Origin: Candidatus Thiodiazotropha endoloripes
GTDB taxonomy: Bacteria; Pseudomonadota; Gammaproteobacteria; Chromatiales; Chromatiaceae
Assembly (NCBI GenBank): GCA_001709035.1
Contig: LVKA01000011.1
Span: forward strand, 434,001 to 498,000
Direction: 5' to 3'
DNA: 64,000 nucleotides
Below the pieces are notes generated by a model, which worked only from the letters and a program-made list of their open reading frames with translations, did not search any database and was not told the origin of the DNA. The position numbers and the translations under genes are program-made. Shown one piece after another: positions 9,311-18,374 of the stretch (position 1 is its first letter; the number at the start of each line of letters is the position of its first letter).

Positions 9311-9911
9311 TGGTTTTCCTATTATTTGCGAAGCGTACGCTGCCGATCAGCCAGACAAGCATACCACTCAAAGCGCCGTAGAGATGGGATGCGACAACAA
9401 CCGGCCCATCCGCCATCGATTCACTGCCTGGTAAAGGCCCCTGCCACTGCTCCCAGGCAATTTTCCCAATCACCGCGAGCAGCAGACTCACAGAGAGTAG
9501 AGGCTCCTGTTTCAGTCGCTCAAGCAGGCCCCAGATCAATAGTCCGTGGAGGACTCCGGAGAGGCCTCGGTACCAAACCAGTTGCGGACTGAAAAACCAA
9601 AGTGCCGCTGAGGTGATGAGGGTGATGAGCAACAGTATCAGGCTGCAGCGTTGCCAGGGAAGATTGTTCATCAGCAGTGCCCATATTATCCATAAACCGA
9701 GCAGGTTCATCGTCAAATGGCCCCAACCAAGATGAACCAAATGTGCCGTGATCAGGCGCCATATCTCCCCGTTCACGAGTTGGGTACGGTGGTATTCAAG
9801 CCATCCCGATACGCTCTCTGTGGCGAGGGAGAGCAGCAGGCAGACCAGGGTGACTGCGAGCGGACAGATGGTGTGTGTCAGGGAGAATTTGAAGCTGGCT
9901 GATCTATCCAA
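9303..9911 (-). CDS. rrtA: Rhombosortase (rhomboid-family intramembrane protease)
   Basis: 202 residues with about six hydrophobic membrane segments. Rhomboid hallmarks are present: GHLTMNLLG (H65, N69) in TM2, YRGLSGVLHG with the catalytic serine S118, and SHLYGALSG with the catalytic histidine H176. The short size and the YRGLSGxxHG form point to the rhombosortase subfamily, which in Shewanella and Vibrio relatives cleaves GlyGly-CTERM proteins. A GlyGly-CTERM protease is encoded at 4843-7056, a likely substrate. The gene lies 15 bp after moeB and overlaps the lipoprotein gene, so the three form one operon. All catalytic residues are intact. Confidence 0.85.
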   Translation of the reverse strand: MDRSASFKFSLTHTICPLAVTLVCLLLSLATESVSGWLEYHRTQLVNGEIWRLITAHLVHLGWGHLTMNLLGLWIIWALLMNNLPWQRCSLILLLITLITSAALWFFSPQLVWYRGLSGVLHGLLIWGLLERLKQEPLLSVSLLLAVIGKIAWEQWQGPLPGSESMADGPVVVASHLYGALSGMLVWLIGSVRFANNRKTSD

Positions 9912-9926
9912 TGGTCGATCCGGAGG

Positions 9927-10673
9927 TCAGCCCTGTTTACTGCAGACCGGGCAGCCCGGATCCTGTTTCAGTTTCAAGCTGCGCCACTCCATCTGCAGCG
10001 CATCGAGTAACAGTAGCCTGCCTTCAAGTGCGTTACCCGCACCGGTCAGCACCTTGATCGCTTCAGTCGCCTGAATGCTGCCGATGATTCCAACCAGTGG
10101 CGCCAGAACCCCGTTCGCGGAGCAGCTCTCATCCATCCCGCCCTCATCCGGATAGAGGCAGTGGTAACAGGGACTGTCGGGTTTGCCGCTGAAAACACTC
10201 ACCTGTCCCTCCATGCGAATCGCCGCGGCTGATACCAGCGGGGTCTGATGCAGATGACAGGCTTTGTTGATGGCAAAACGGGTGGCAAAGTTATCCGTGC
10301 CGTCGAGCACCACATCCACCTGCTTCACCAGTTCGTTGAGCTGATCCTGATCCAATTTTTCGGCCGTGGTCTCTACCCGGATTTCGGGATTGATCGCTTG
10401 CAGTGTCTGTCTGGCCGATTCAACCTTAAGCTGATCGATGCGATCCGTAGTATGGATGATCTGGCGTTGCAGATTGGTCAGGTCCACCCGGTCGAAATCG
10501 ACCAGATGGAGAGTGCCCACCCCGGCCGCGGCAAGATACATCGCAGCGGGTGAGCCCAGACCGCCCAAGCCGATGATCAGAGCCCGCGAATCAAGCAGCC
10601 GTTGCTGCCCCTCAATTTCGATGGAGGGCAACATTATCTGTCGACTGTAGCGCAGCAGTTGATCGTCATTCAT
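9927..10673 (-). CDS. moeB: Molybdopterin-synthase adenylyltransferase MoeB / ThiF-HesA family
   Basis: 248 residues, an E1-like adenylyltransferase that activates the C-terminus of a MoaD- or ThiS-type sulfur carrier. Features: the ATP-binding loop GLGGLGSPAA near residues 35-44, DFDRVDLTNLQRQ near 59-71, DGTDNFATR near 124-132, and two zinc-binding cysteine pairs, C169/C172 (CYHC) and C241/C244 (CPVC). There is no C-terminal rhodanese domain, so it resembles E. coli MoeB more than MoeZ. No moaD or thiS is nearby, so ThiF function cannot be excluded. The position near prmC-prfA-hemA is shared with Pseudomonas, which favours MoeB. Confidence 0.85.
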   Translation of the reverse strand: MNDDQLLRYSRQIMLPSIEIEGQQRLLDSRALIIGLGGLGSPAAMYLAAAGVGTLHLVDFDRVDLTNLQRQIIHTTDRIDQLKVESARQTLQAINPEIRVETTAEKLDQDQLNELVKQVDVVLDGTDNFATRFAINKACHLHQTPLVSAAAIRMEGQVSVFSGKPDSPCYHCLYPDEGGMDESCSANGVLAPLVGIIGSIQATEAIKVLTGAGNALEGRLLLLDALQMEWRSLKLKQDPGCPVCSKQG

Positions 10674-10725
10674 AGAGTCAGGGCCTGAACAAGTGGATCG
10701 ACCGGTAACCGGTCATTGTGTGGTT

Positions 10726-11136
10726 TCAGAGATACTTTCGCCAATGTTCCGGGCGTTGATCCCGGAGTTGATGATTCATCCGTTGATAGCGGTCTGCAAA
10801 GATCGTACGGGTGCATTTCGAGTCGCTTCGGTTGCATCCCAGGTTGGCGCGCTCGGTATCTTCCGTGTAGTAGTAGAGGGCTCTTTTGAGGCGATAGAGA
10901 AGACGGTTGTCGATGTGCAGTCCCATGGCTGTCAGGCCGGTCTCGATCTGCTCCAATGAGACCTCCAGCAGTTCATACTGAATCTGTAACTGGGTGGGAG
11001 AGATGGGGCTCGTTTTAATAATACCATCCACATCCGCCAGTAAGCTCGCCGCTGTACCTGCCTGATTGGGATCCGGGTGGAGTTCGACAAAGTGAATGTC
11101 CCGGTGTTTCACCAAGTCGTGTGGGGGGTCACCCAT
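10726..11136 (-). CDS. Hypothetical protein
   Basis: 136 residues from the ATG at 11136; a TTG start 36 bp further upstream is possible but less likely. It is soluble-looking, charged and helical, with HDLVKHRDIHFVELHPDP near the N-terminus, a central coiled-coil-like part (YELLEVSLEQIETGL) and a C-terminal basic tail ending DQRPEHWRKYL. I do not recognise a family. It lies between prmC and moeB on the same strand, with gaps of 121 and 52 bp, so it may belong to the same transcript. Confidence 0.55.
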   Translation of the reverse strand: MGDPPHDLVKHRDIHFVELHPDPNQAGTAASLLADVDGIIKTSPISPTQLQIQYELLEVSLEQIETGLTAMGLHIDNRLLYRLKRALYYYTEDTERANLGCNRSDSKCTRTIFADRYQRMNHQLRDQRPEHWRKYL

Positions 11137-11257
11137 AGCCTTCAATCCTAGCGAAAGCGATAAAATAATCAAGCAATTTAGAATTCTCTGAAGTGCCCCG
11201 AGTCGGCCGGTCGTAGGATCGGGTCAGCATTGAAAACAGTTACTCAAACCGCAGATT

Positions 11258-12109
11258 TTAAAAGATACATGAGCAGTAGCCTTCGGTCACTCTGGGTTGT
11301 CCGGCAAGATCTGTATGACTCGATATCCCGCTCATTCCGGCAGACTTCATCAGCCGGCGCACAACATCTGCCTGATTGTATCCATGTTCGAGTATCAGCC
11401 AGCCATTCCGTTTCAGCCTGGTTGGGGCCTGTTTGATGATGGTTCGGATATCATCCAATCCATCCTCTCCAGAGACCAGGGCACTATGGGGTTCATAGGG
11501 CAGATCCCCCTGCGTGAGATGGGGGTCGGCCGATTCAATATAGGGCGGATTGCTGAGGATCACATCAAAGCGTTCATCCTCGGGTAGTGCATCGCACCAG
11601 TCACCGGCATGGAAAGCCAGATTTTGTAAACCCAGTCGTTGGGCATTTTCCTTGGCGATGCTGAGCGCGGCCTGGTGCAGATCGGTGGCGGCCACTCTGG
11701 CGTCCGGACGTTCGCTGGCCAGTGCCAGGGCAATGGCGCCACTACCGGTGCCCAGATCGGCTGCAATCGGGTTATGGCAACTCTGCAGATGGTGGAGTGC
11801 CCGCTCAACCAGCAGTTCGCTCTCGGCCCTTGGAATCAGGGTGTCCGGTGTCACCCGTAGTGACAGAGACCAGAACTCCCGTCGCTGCAGGATATAGGCA
11901 ATGGGCGTACCCTGCTGCCTCTGCTCGATCAGCTGTTGATAGCGCTGTTGTTGGGATTCGCTCAACATCGCCTCGGGCCAGGCGTAGAGATGGCTCTTCG
12001 GCTTATCCAGCAGGTGACACAACAGCATGGTCGCTTCCAGGTCCGGATTGTCAGCGATGCCATTGAGGGATTGTTGTGCTGCCAGCAGGGCCTGTTTGAG
12101 GGTCGGCAT
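11258..12109 (-). CDS. prmC: Peptide chain release factor N5-glutamine methyltransferase PrmC
   Basis: 283 residues from the ATG at 12109. A longer frame starting at 12157 would overlap prfA by 32 bp and add residues foreign to the family. PrmC methylates the Gln of the GGQ motif in RF1 and RF2 with SAM. Visible motifs: an N-terminal helical domain, the SAM-binding DLGTGSGA near 118-125 and the catalytic NPPY at 187-190 (ILSNPPYIES). It follows prfA, which encodes its substrate, with 16 bp between; hemA-prfA-prmC is a common gammaproteobacterial operon. Confidence 0.96.
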   Translation of the reverse strand: MPTLKQALLAAQQSLNGIADNPDLEATMLLCHLLDKPKSHLYAWPEAMLSESQQQRYQQLIEQRQQGTPIAYILQRREFWSLSLRVTPDTLIPRAESELLVERALHHLQSCHNPIAADLGTGSGAIALALASERPDARVAATDLHQAALSIAKENAQRLGLQNLAFHAGDWCDALPEDERFDVILSNPPYIESADPHLTQGDLPYEPHSALVSGEDGLDDIRTIIKQAPTRLKRNGWLILEHGYNQADVVRRLMKSAGMSGISSHTDLAGQPRVTEGYCSCIF

Positions 12110-12125
12110 GGGATGCCCGCTAACT

Positions 12126-13205
12126 TCAGGCTTCGCCCATAGCGGCCAACTCTTCAAGCTGATGCTCCCGCAGCAGAGGTTCCACCACTTGATCCAGCGT
12201 GCCGGTCATCACCTCATCGAGTTTATAGAGGGTTAGATTGATGCGGTGGTCAGTCAGGCGGTTTTGCGGAAAATTGTAGGTGCGGATGCGTTCCGATCGA
12301 TCGCCACTGCCGACCTGCAATTTACGGGCGCTGGCCTGCTCTGTGGCGATCTTCTGTTGCGCCTGGGAGAGCAGCTTGGCCTGTAGCAGGGACATCGCCC
12401 GTGCCTTGTTTTTATGCTGCGAACGTTCGTCCTGACACTCAACTACGATACCGCTGGGCAGATGGGTGATGCGGACCGCGGAATCGGTCTTGTTGACATG
12501 CTGTCCGCCAGCCCCGGAGGCGCGATAGGTGTCGATACGCAGGTCGTTATTGTTGATCTCCACATCATCCACCTCCTCAACTTCCGGCAGTATCGCCACG
12601 GTGCAGGCTGAGGTGTGGATGCGTCCCTGGGACTCGGTCTCGGGTATGCGCTGTACCCGATGGGTGCCCGATTCGAATTTCAGTCGGGAGTAGACTGCAT
12701 TACCACTGATCCGACAGACCACCTCTTTGTAGCCCCCATGCTCACCCAGGCTTTCGCTGATGGTTTCGGTCTGCCACTTCTGTGACTCCGCATAGCGAAG
12801 GTACATCCGATAGAGGTCACTGGCGAACAGGGCGGCTTCGGCGCCACCGGTGCCTGCCCTGATCTCGAGAAAGACATTGCGCTGATCATTCGGATCGGCC
12901 GGAATCAGTAGCAATTGCAGCTCAGGTTCCAGGCGCTCCCTGGCCTCTTCAGCATGACTCAGCTCCTCTTTGGCAAGCTCGGCCATTTCCGGATCTGAGA
13001 TCATCTCTTTTGCCGCCTCGATATCATCTTCTGCGGCGGAGTATTCCCTGAATGCCAGGACCACGGGTTCCAGCTGGGCATACTCCCGTCCCAGGTCGCG
13101 GAACTGGTTCTGGTCACTTTGGATATCCGGATCCGCCATTAATGCGGTGATCTCTTCGAAGCGTTCGGCGATCTGATCCAACTTGCCGCGCAGTGAGGGC
13201 TTCAT
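12126..13205 (-). CDS. prfA: Peptide chain release factor 1
   Basis: RF1, 359 residues, reads UAA and UAG and triggers hydrolysis of peptidyl-tRNA. The GGQ catalytic loop is [15 protein letters not shown] near residue 231. The stop-codon recognition loop is [15 protein letters not shown], where PET stands in place of the PAT of E. coli RF1 and still fits the PxT form of class RF1. The start ATG overlaps the hemA stop by 4 bp (ATGA), which indicates translational coupling. Length is standard. Confidence 0.98.
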   Translation of the reverse strand: MKPSLRGKLDQIAERFEEITALMADPDIQSDQNQFRDLGREYAQLEPVVLAFREYSAAEDDIEAAKEMISDPEMAELAKEELSHAEEARERLEPELQLLLIPADPNDQRNVFLEIRAGTGGAEAALFASDLYRMYLRYAESQKWQTETISESLGEHGGYKEVVCRISGNAVYSRLKFESGTHRVQRIPETESQGRIHTSACTVAILPEVEEVDDVEINNNDLRIDTYRASGAGGQHVNKTDSAVRITHLPSGIVVECQDERSQHKNKARAMSLLQAKLLSQAQQKIATEQASARKLQVGSGDRSERIRTYNFPQNRLTDHRINLTLYKLDEVMTGTLDQVVEPLLREHQLEELAAMGEA

Positions 13206-14470
13206 GTTTTATTGTCTGTTTTTTTGATTTGGAAAAGGGTGTTGGCGGCTTCCAGCAACTCAATCTGGCCATTGAATCCGGCCTGGCGCATCTGAGTGCT
13301 TGGAGTATGCAAAAGTTTGTTGGTCAGGGTGTGGGCAATGAAGCGGATCGCCTCTTCCGGGGATTTGCCCTTCGCAAGTTGCTGCAGTGCCTTCTGCATC
13401 ACTTCGTCACGCAACTGTTCTGCACAGCCTCGATAGTCCTGGATCAGCTCCACCGCATCCAGCGAGCGCAGCCAGCCCATGTAGTCGTCCACATAGTGTT
13501 CGATGATCTCTTCTGCCTGTTCGGCCGCCTCTTCCCGTGAGCGCATGTTCTCCTGGATGACCTCATCCATATCGTCCACGGTATAGAGATAAATATCGCT
13601 GAGATCAGCCACTTCGGGCTCGATGTCCCGGGGAACGGCGATATCCACCATGAAGATGGGTCTGTGTTTGCGCTCTTTCAAAGCGCTCTCCACCGTTCCT
13701 TTGCCGAGCACCGGAAGCGGGCTGGCGGTGGAGGAGATGACGATGTCCGCCTCAGCCAGATGGTTGCTGATCTCCGTCAGGGCGATGGCATAGCCCTCAA
13801 ATTGCGCCGCCAGTTGATGTGCTCTTTCCACCGTTCGGTTTGCCACGATGATGCGCCCGATACCGTTCTGGCTCAGATGACGGGCCGCCAGCTCCACGGT
13901 TTCACCGGCGCCGATCAGCAGTGCGGTCTGTTCCGAAAGGTCACTGAAGATCTGTTTCGCCAGGCTGACGGCGGCAAAGGCCACTGAGACCGGACTGTTA
14001 CCGATGTTGGTGTCGGTGCGGATCTGTTTTGCCGCTGAGAAGGCGTGTTGAAAGAGTTTATAGAGCAGTTTGCCGGTGGTGCCGGTGTCGGTTGCTGTCT
14101 GGTAGGCCGCCTTAACCTGCCCCAGAATCTGTGGCTCCCCGAGTACCAGGGAATCCAAACCACAGGAGACGCGCAGCAGGTGTTTTACGGCATCCAGCCC
14201 GAAATGGCTGTACAGATAGGGCATCACCCGGTCGCTGGGCAGGCCGTGAAAACGGCTGATCCAGTCAGCCAGGGGTTCATGGTCCTCTTCATTGAGGATG
14301 CAATAGACCTCTGTGCGGTTACAGGTGGAGAGAATCACGGTCTCTTTGACTGCCGGATTTTCTTGCAGACTGCGCAGGGCACCGGCAATGATATCGGGAC
14401 CAAAGGTGACCTTTTCCCGGATTTCTACCGGGGCGGTTTTGTGATTGAGTCCGAGTGCAAGTATCGACAT
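13202..14470 (-). CDS. hemA: Glutamyl-tRNA reductase
   Basis: 422 residues. This is the first committed enzyme of the C5 pathway to 5-aminolevulinate, which reduces Glu-tRNA(Glu) with NADPH. The N-terminal catalytic domain shows [16 protein letters not shown] and the nucleophile C50 in STCNRTE. A Rossmann domain follows ([17 protein letters not shown], near 183), then a helical dimerisation domain. It is the first gene of hemA-prfA-prmC. Its 5' end faces the 482-bp gap in front of the LolA-like/DUF1302/MMPL module; in E. coli, lolB-ispE is the divergent neighbour there. Confidence 0.98.
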   Translation of the reverse strand: MSILALGLNHKTAPVEIREKVTFGPDIIAGALRSLQENPAVKETVILSTCNRTEVYCILNEEDHEPLADWISRFHGLPSDRVMPYLYSHFGLDAVKHLLRVSCGLDSLVLGEPQILGQVKAAYQTATDTGTTGKLLYKLFQHAFSAAKQIRTDTNIGNSPVSVAFAAVSLAKQIFSDLSEQTALLIGAGETVELAARHLSQNGIGRIIVANRTVERAHQLAAQFEGYAIALTEISNHLAEADIVISSTASPLPVLGKGTVESALKERKHRPIFMVDIAVPRDIEPEVADLSDIYLYTVDDMDEVIQENMRSREEAAEQAEEIIEHYVDDYMGWLRSLDAVELIQDYRGCAEQLRDEVMQKALQQLAKGKSPEEAIRFIAHTLTNKLLHTPSTQMRQAGFNGQIELLEAANTLFQIKKTDNKT

Positions 14471-14952
14471 CTGAGCGGGTACGCAGCCAACAGGATTGGA
14501 AATTTTGTTATATCAAGGGGTTAAATTCAAGCTTAAATCGCGTGTTCGCTGTGAAACGGTCGTTTATTTCGTCTCGGATTGAGCCGGTGATAAGCGGTGT
14601 TTCCGGAAAAAATCATTTTTTATCGCTAAATGATCGATAATTACTCTCAAATACCTGCCTTAAATCGGGGTTATTGATTACCCTGATAAGCGTAAGCAAA
14701 CCTTAAGAATCAGGGTCCATGCTGTCATGGACTGTTTAAATGCGATTCCTGCTATGGCTTGGCTGGAATGCAATTTTGCGATACAGGTGCTATCTGCTGC
14801 CGGTGTTGTGGATAACCCGGATTGCTAAACAGCCGGTAACTCTGTTATTAATAGAGAAGTTACATTAACTGTCGCTCATAAGAAATACTTAAAATTTTAA
14901 TAATAGGGCGGTTGAGCTCAACAATTACCGCTCAACACCAGGAGGATTCAGT
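14471..14952. promoter_or_regulatory. 482-bp divergent region between hemA and the LolA-like/MMPL operon
   Basis: No gene fits here. Two inverted repeats stand out. One is a perfect hairpin at 14715-14732 (GTCCATG, CTGT, CATGGAC). The other is an imperfect one at 14836-14863 (GTAACTCTG ... AGAGAAGTTAC), 90 bp upstream of the operon start. Either could be an operator or an mRNA leader structure. The DNA near 14860-14915 is AT-rich, but no clear -35/-10 pair can be named. A strong ribosome binding site (GGAGGA) lies just before 14953. Confidence 0.3.
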
Positions 14953-15930
14953 ATGCAGATGCGTACCCAAGTCTACGCAATGGCCACTGCCGGTTTGTTG
15001 TTTTCCAGTTCCATTTTTGCCGGGGTAGCCAAGGATCTACCGCTACCCTCCGGTACACCAAGTGCTGATGAGCTTGCCGACCAGGTCTACTTCGTCAACC
15101 ACTTCTATGCATTGAAGAATTTCGGTATCACCAATAACAACAAAGATCCGAAGAAGAGTAATCGGGCAATCCCGGGCAAGATCACAGTGATTGTCAATAA
15201 ATCAGCCGGTAGCAAACCCACTACCATCACGGTTGAGCGTTATCTCAACAATGATTATGGTGAAAGTGCCACCAATGCTCAGGACATCGCGATCTTCCGT
15301 TCCGGCAAGCTGAAAGGCACCGGTATGCTGATTACCGATTATGTCGATGACAACAAGAGTCAATCCTATTCCATCTGGTTACCGGCGCTCAGGAAAATCA
15401 GACGTTTTGCCCAGCCTGCCCATGATGATGCCTGGGGTGGTACCGACTTCACCTTTGGTGACGTAACCCTGAGAAAACCCAAGGATGAGACCCATGAGCT
15501 GTTAGGTACTGATACCTTCAACGATTGCCTCGGGGCAATCGCCAAGGCCGAATCGAAAAATAAATATCTGCCCAACCCACCGGATGCCGCTTGTGATCAC
15601 AAAGGCAAAGAGGTCTATAAGCTGAAAAGTTCCACCAAACGGGAAAACTGGTGGTATGACTATCGCATCAGTTATGTGGATAGCAAGACCTTCGCTGACT
15701 ACCGTACGGAGTATTTTAAAGGGGACAAGCAGGTCAAAGTGATCGATCGGGATTGGCGCACTCTGGGGCAGGATGATCCACGCGCCCAATATTGGGGATA
15801 TTGGTATGGAAAGACCCTTGAGTCAGGTCATGAGACCTGGGCGGTGATTCCAAAGGAGATCGTTCAATACAACCAAGATTGGAAATCGGATTACTGGTCA
15901 GAGAAGACCTTGAGAAAAATAAAACGCTAA
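14953..15930 (+). CDS. LolA-like outer membrane lipoprotein-sorting protein (periplasmic)
   Basis: 325 residues. The signal peptide is MQMRTQVYAMATAGLLFSSS and ends IFA, with predicted cleavage after A23. The body resembles the family annotated as outer membrane lipoprotein-sorting protein (LolA-like fold, PF17131 type), with KGTGMLITDY, SIWLPALRKIRRF and DDAWGGTDFTFGD. The same LPxLR ... DxWxGxDF pattern occurs in the protein at 24718-25476, so the two are homologues. It probably carries a hydrophobic ligand across the periplasm. It is the first gene of a three-gene group with a DUF1302 outer-membrane protein and an MMPL transporter. The start ATG follows GGAGGATTCAGT. The cargo (lipid, lipoprotein or other) cannot be read from sequence. 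Confidence 0.8.
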   Translation: MQMRTQVYAMATAGLLFSSSIFAGVAKDLPLPSGTPSADELADQVYFVNHFYALKNFGITNNNKDPKKSNRAIPGKITVIVNKSAGSKPTTITVERYLNNDYGESATNAQDIAIFRSGKLKGTGMLITDYVDDNKSQSYSIWLPALRKIRRFAQPAHDDAWGGTDFTFGDVTLRKPKDETHELLGTDTFNDCLGAIAKAESKNKYLPNPPDAACDHKGKEVYKLKSSTKRENWWYDYRISYVDSKTFADYRTEYFKGDKQVKVIDRDWRTLGQDDPRAQYWGYWYGKTLESGHETWAVIPKEIVQYNQDWKSDYWSEKTLRKIKR

Positions 15931-15941
15931 CAACAAAAATT

Positions 15942-15969
15942 GAAACACCCGGCATCGTCCGGGTGTTTC
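15942..15969 (+). terminator. Intercistronic hairpin after the LolA-like gene
   Basis: Perfect 11-bp stem GAAACACCCGG / CCGGGTGTTTC with a 6-nt loop CATCGT, 12 bp after the stop. Only a short broken T tract follows, so it is either a weak terminator or an mRNA-stabilising element that lowers expression of the downstream genes relative to the first. Confidence 0.6.
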
Positions 15970-16069
15970 CACTTTAATCGTACTGACTCGCAAGCAGTCG
16001 GCAAATACCATCATTGCGCGATGCTCTTACCCTGGGGCTTTGCTGTAGTGAATTCGGGAGGATTCTTTC

Positions 16070-18286
16070 ATGTTCAATCGCAGTAAGTTGTATCAGTCGA
16101 TTCTACTCGCCATGCTCGTGCCCGGTGCGGCCGTTGCTGAAATAGAGTACAGCGGATACTTGAAAAATGAGACATCAGTCTTCACCAGAGACGGTCAGGT
16201 CACCGGCAAAGCAGACAGCATGCTGGATATGGAGGGCCATGACAAAGGGGACCTGCTGAAGTTCGAAAACTCAGCGCGTCTGTTCTTGAACGGTTATGTC
16301 GGCGATAACATTACCTGGCACGCCGACTTGAACCTGATCTACGATTCCGAGGGCGTGAACGACGACTATAAGGGTCACCGGCTCTATACCCAGCACGACT
16401 ACCTTCGCGAGCTCTATTTCGATACCACCGTGTTCGACTGGGATCTGCGTGTTGGTAAACAGCAGGTGGTGTGGGGAACCGCTGACGGCATCAAGCTGTT
16501 GGATATCATCAATCCCACCGATTTTCGCGAGCTCAATCAGAATGCCATGGAGGATTCCCGTATTCCGATCTGGATGATCAATGCGGAACGTAACATCGGC
16601 GACAACAGCAACATTCAGTTGATTGTCTCTCAGGTTGAAGAGAACAAGATCCCGGGCCTCAACGGCGATGGTGACGCCGGGCATCCCTTCCTCATGAAAG
16701 GGGTGGAGACGATCAGTGGCCAGGTAAACGGTTTCTATAACATCGCCCCGGCATTGAGTAATGTGGCGGCCACCTTCAACGGTGCGGCGATGGGGGGTGG
16801 CTTCACCGGTGGCATGGCGCTGCCCCTGGGTCTGAATCTGTTTGCAGGTCTGACTGTGGATGGTTTCGCCGGCAACTTCTGGGATGCTTCGACCACACCT
16901 GGCCTACTCAATCCCACCGTACCGACCGATCCGGCTGCCGCGCCCGGTTGGCTGTTGCTTAATGCCTTCACTCAGTTCGGATTTACCGGTCAGCCCGGAT
17001 TTCCTCCCGGTGTTAGCGATCCCAATGGTAACTTTGGTGAGACCAACCTGATGCCGATCACCGGTTTGACGCCGCTCTCACCGACGGAGGTGACCTGGCA
17101 ACCGGATGAGGCCTCTTCAGCCTTCGAATATATGGCAAATGCAACCTTTGCCACCTTCAACACCTTTACCAGTTTTACCGCCGGTGGCGGTCTGACTGGA
17201 TTCGAATCCGAGTGGGTCAAAGACTACCCGGATGACAGTGATGTGAATGGCGGTTTTCGCTTTAGGAACTCAACCGATGGTGGTTTGAACTGGTCCGTCA
17301 ACTACTTCTACCACTACAGCGGTAACCCGAATATCGATCTGAGTTGGCGTGATGCCAATGGTGATGAGTTGATTGTGCAGCGTGCACCGACTCTGTTCTT
17401 CGATACCAATGGTACCGCTGGTCCACAACAGGATGACACCTTCGTACCGGATGTGGCCACCAGCCTGAGCCGGGATGAAGCCAGGGCAAACTGGGATATG
17501 GGTAACGCCACCACCATCTTGGTACACGATGCGGCGGGTAACTACTCTGGTGCCCTCGATCCAAGTGGTGTGCTGCCGGCACTGGCTGACGGCAATCCGT
17601 TCAACGATGCGATTGCGATGGGTACCGGTGCTCCGACCCTGCGCTTCACAGAGCAGTTGCATCGGGTCAATAGTCTCGGTACCTCGTTTGACTACGCCCT
17701 CGAAGCCGGAGATATACCGCTGGTACTCAGAGGTGAGTTTCTCTATGACGAAGGTGAGAAACAACCGGTTATCGATAAATTCCTGTTGAGCATCGGTGAT
17801 CTGACCAATGCGCTCAAGATGGAAGATGCGGACTACTTCAAGTATGTGCTGGGTGCCGATATCACCGTGGCAACCAACCTGTTGATCAGCGGCCAGTTCA
17901 TTCAGTTCCGCAATCTGGATTTTGTCGAGGAGTCGGATACCTGTCGCACCCAGACCGGCGTGACCATGGATTGCAGTCGCTACACGGCGGATTTCGCTAC
18001 CATGAGTCTGACCAATGGCCTCAACAAGGGGTATGAGGATAAGGAGTTCTACTCGATCTTTCTTTCCAAGCCCTTCGGCGAGTCTCAGGAGCATCGCTGG
18101 AACAACATCTTCATCTACGAAGAGGGTGGCGGCAAATGGAATCGCTTCGATGTCGAGTACACCTTCACCGATACCCTGTTGGCTTCCGTGGAGTGGAACA
18201 ACTACTGGGGTGAAGAGAATACGACCTTCGGTCAGTTCAGAGACTCATCAAACTTCCAGGTGGGTCTGAAATGGATCATTGAGTGA
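16070..18286 (+). CDS. DUF1302 family outer-membrane protein
   Basis: 738 residues with a signal peptide cleaved near AVA at residue 23. The mature protein begins EIEYSGYLKNE and is full of alternating polar/aromatic beta strands, with WDLRVGKQQVVWGTADGIKLLDIINP near residues 123-148, a hallmark of DUF1302 proteins. It ends with a typical outer-membrane strand (NFQVGLKWIIE). DUF1302 proteins are thought to be barrel-type outer-membrane proteins and are commonly encoded with LolA-like or DUF1329 proteins and RND/MMPL transporters, as here. Function unknown; a role as the outer-membrane exit or acceptor for the same cargo is inference. RBS GGGAGGATTC precedes the ATG. Confidence 0.85.
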   Translation: MFNRSKLYQSILLAMLVPGAAVAEIEYSGYLKNETSVFTRDGQVTGKADSMLDMEGHDKGDLLKFENSARLFLNGYVGDNITWHADLNLIYDSEGVNDDYKGHRLYTQHDYLRELYFDTTVFDWDLRVGKQQVVWGTADGIKLLDIINPTDFRELNQNAMEDSRIPIWMINAERNIGDNSNIQLIVSQVEENKIPGLNGDGDAGHPFLMKGVETISGQVNGFYNIAPALSNVAATFNGAAMGGGFTGGMALPLGLNLFAGLTVDGFAGNFWDASTTPGLLNPTVPTDPAAAPGWLLLNAFTQFGFTGQPGFPPGVSDPNGNFGETNLMPITGLTPLSPTEVTWQPDEASSAFEYMANATFATFNTFTSFTAGGGLTGFESEWVKDYPDDSDVNGGFRFRNSTDGGLNWSVNYFYHYSGNPNIDLSWRDANGDELIVQRAPTLFFDTNGTAGPQQDDTFVPDVATSLSRDEARANWDMGNATTILVHDAAGNYSGALDPSGVLPALADGNPFNDAIAMGTGAPTLRFTEQLHRVNSLGTSFDYALEAGDIPLVLRGEFLYDEGEKQPVIDKFLLSIGDLTNALKMEDADYFKYVLGADITVATNLLISGQFIQFRNLDFVEESDTCRTQTGVTMDCSRYTADFATMSLTNGLNKGYEDKEFYSIFLSKPFGESQEHRWNNIFIYEEGGGKWNRFDVEYTFTDTLLASVEWNNYWGEENTTFGQFRDSSNFQVGLKWIIE

Positions 18287-18311
18287 TCCCTGACTGGCAG
18301 TAAAACCCTAC

Positions 18312-18343
18312 GGCCGTCACCTGGATTATTCCAGGCGGCGGCC
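18312..18343 (+). promoter_or_regulatory. Intercistronic GC-rich hairpin before the MMPL gene
   Basis: GGCCG and CCTGG pair with CCAGG and CGGCC around the loop ATTATT, with a small TCA/CGG internal loop, 25 bp after the DUF1302 stop. There is no T run, so it is more likely an RNA-processing or stability element than a terminator. Confidence 0.45.
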
Positions 18344-18374
18344 GACTCACAGCGAATTCTAGGAGTAGTGAGCC

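Noticed and set aside
15942-15969. Full operon end after the LolA-like gene
   Set aside because: The T tract is too poor, and the next two genes have their own SD, the same strand and related function; treated as an intercistronic hairpin.
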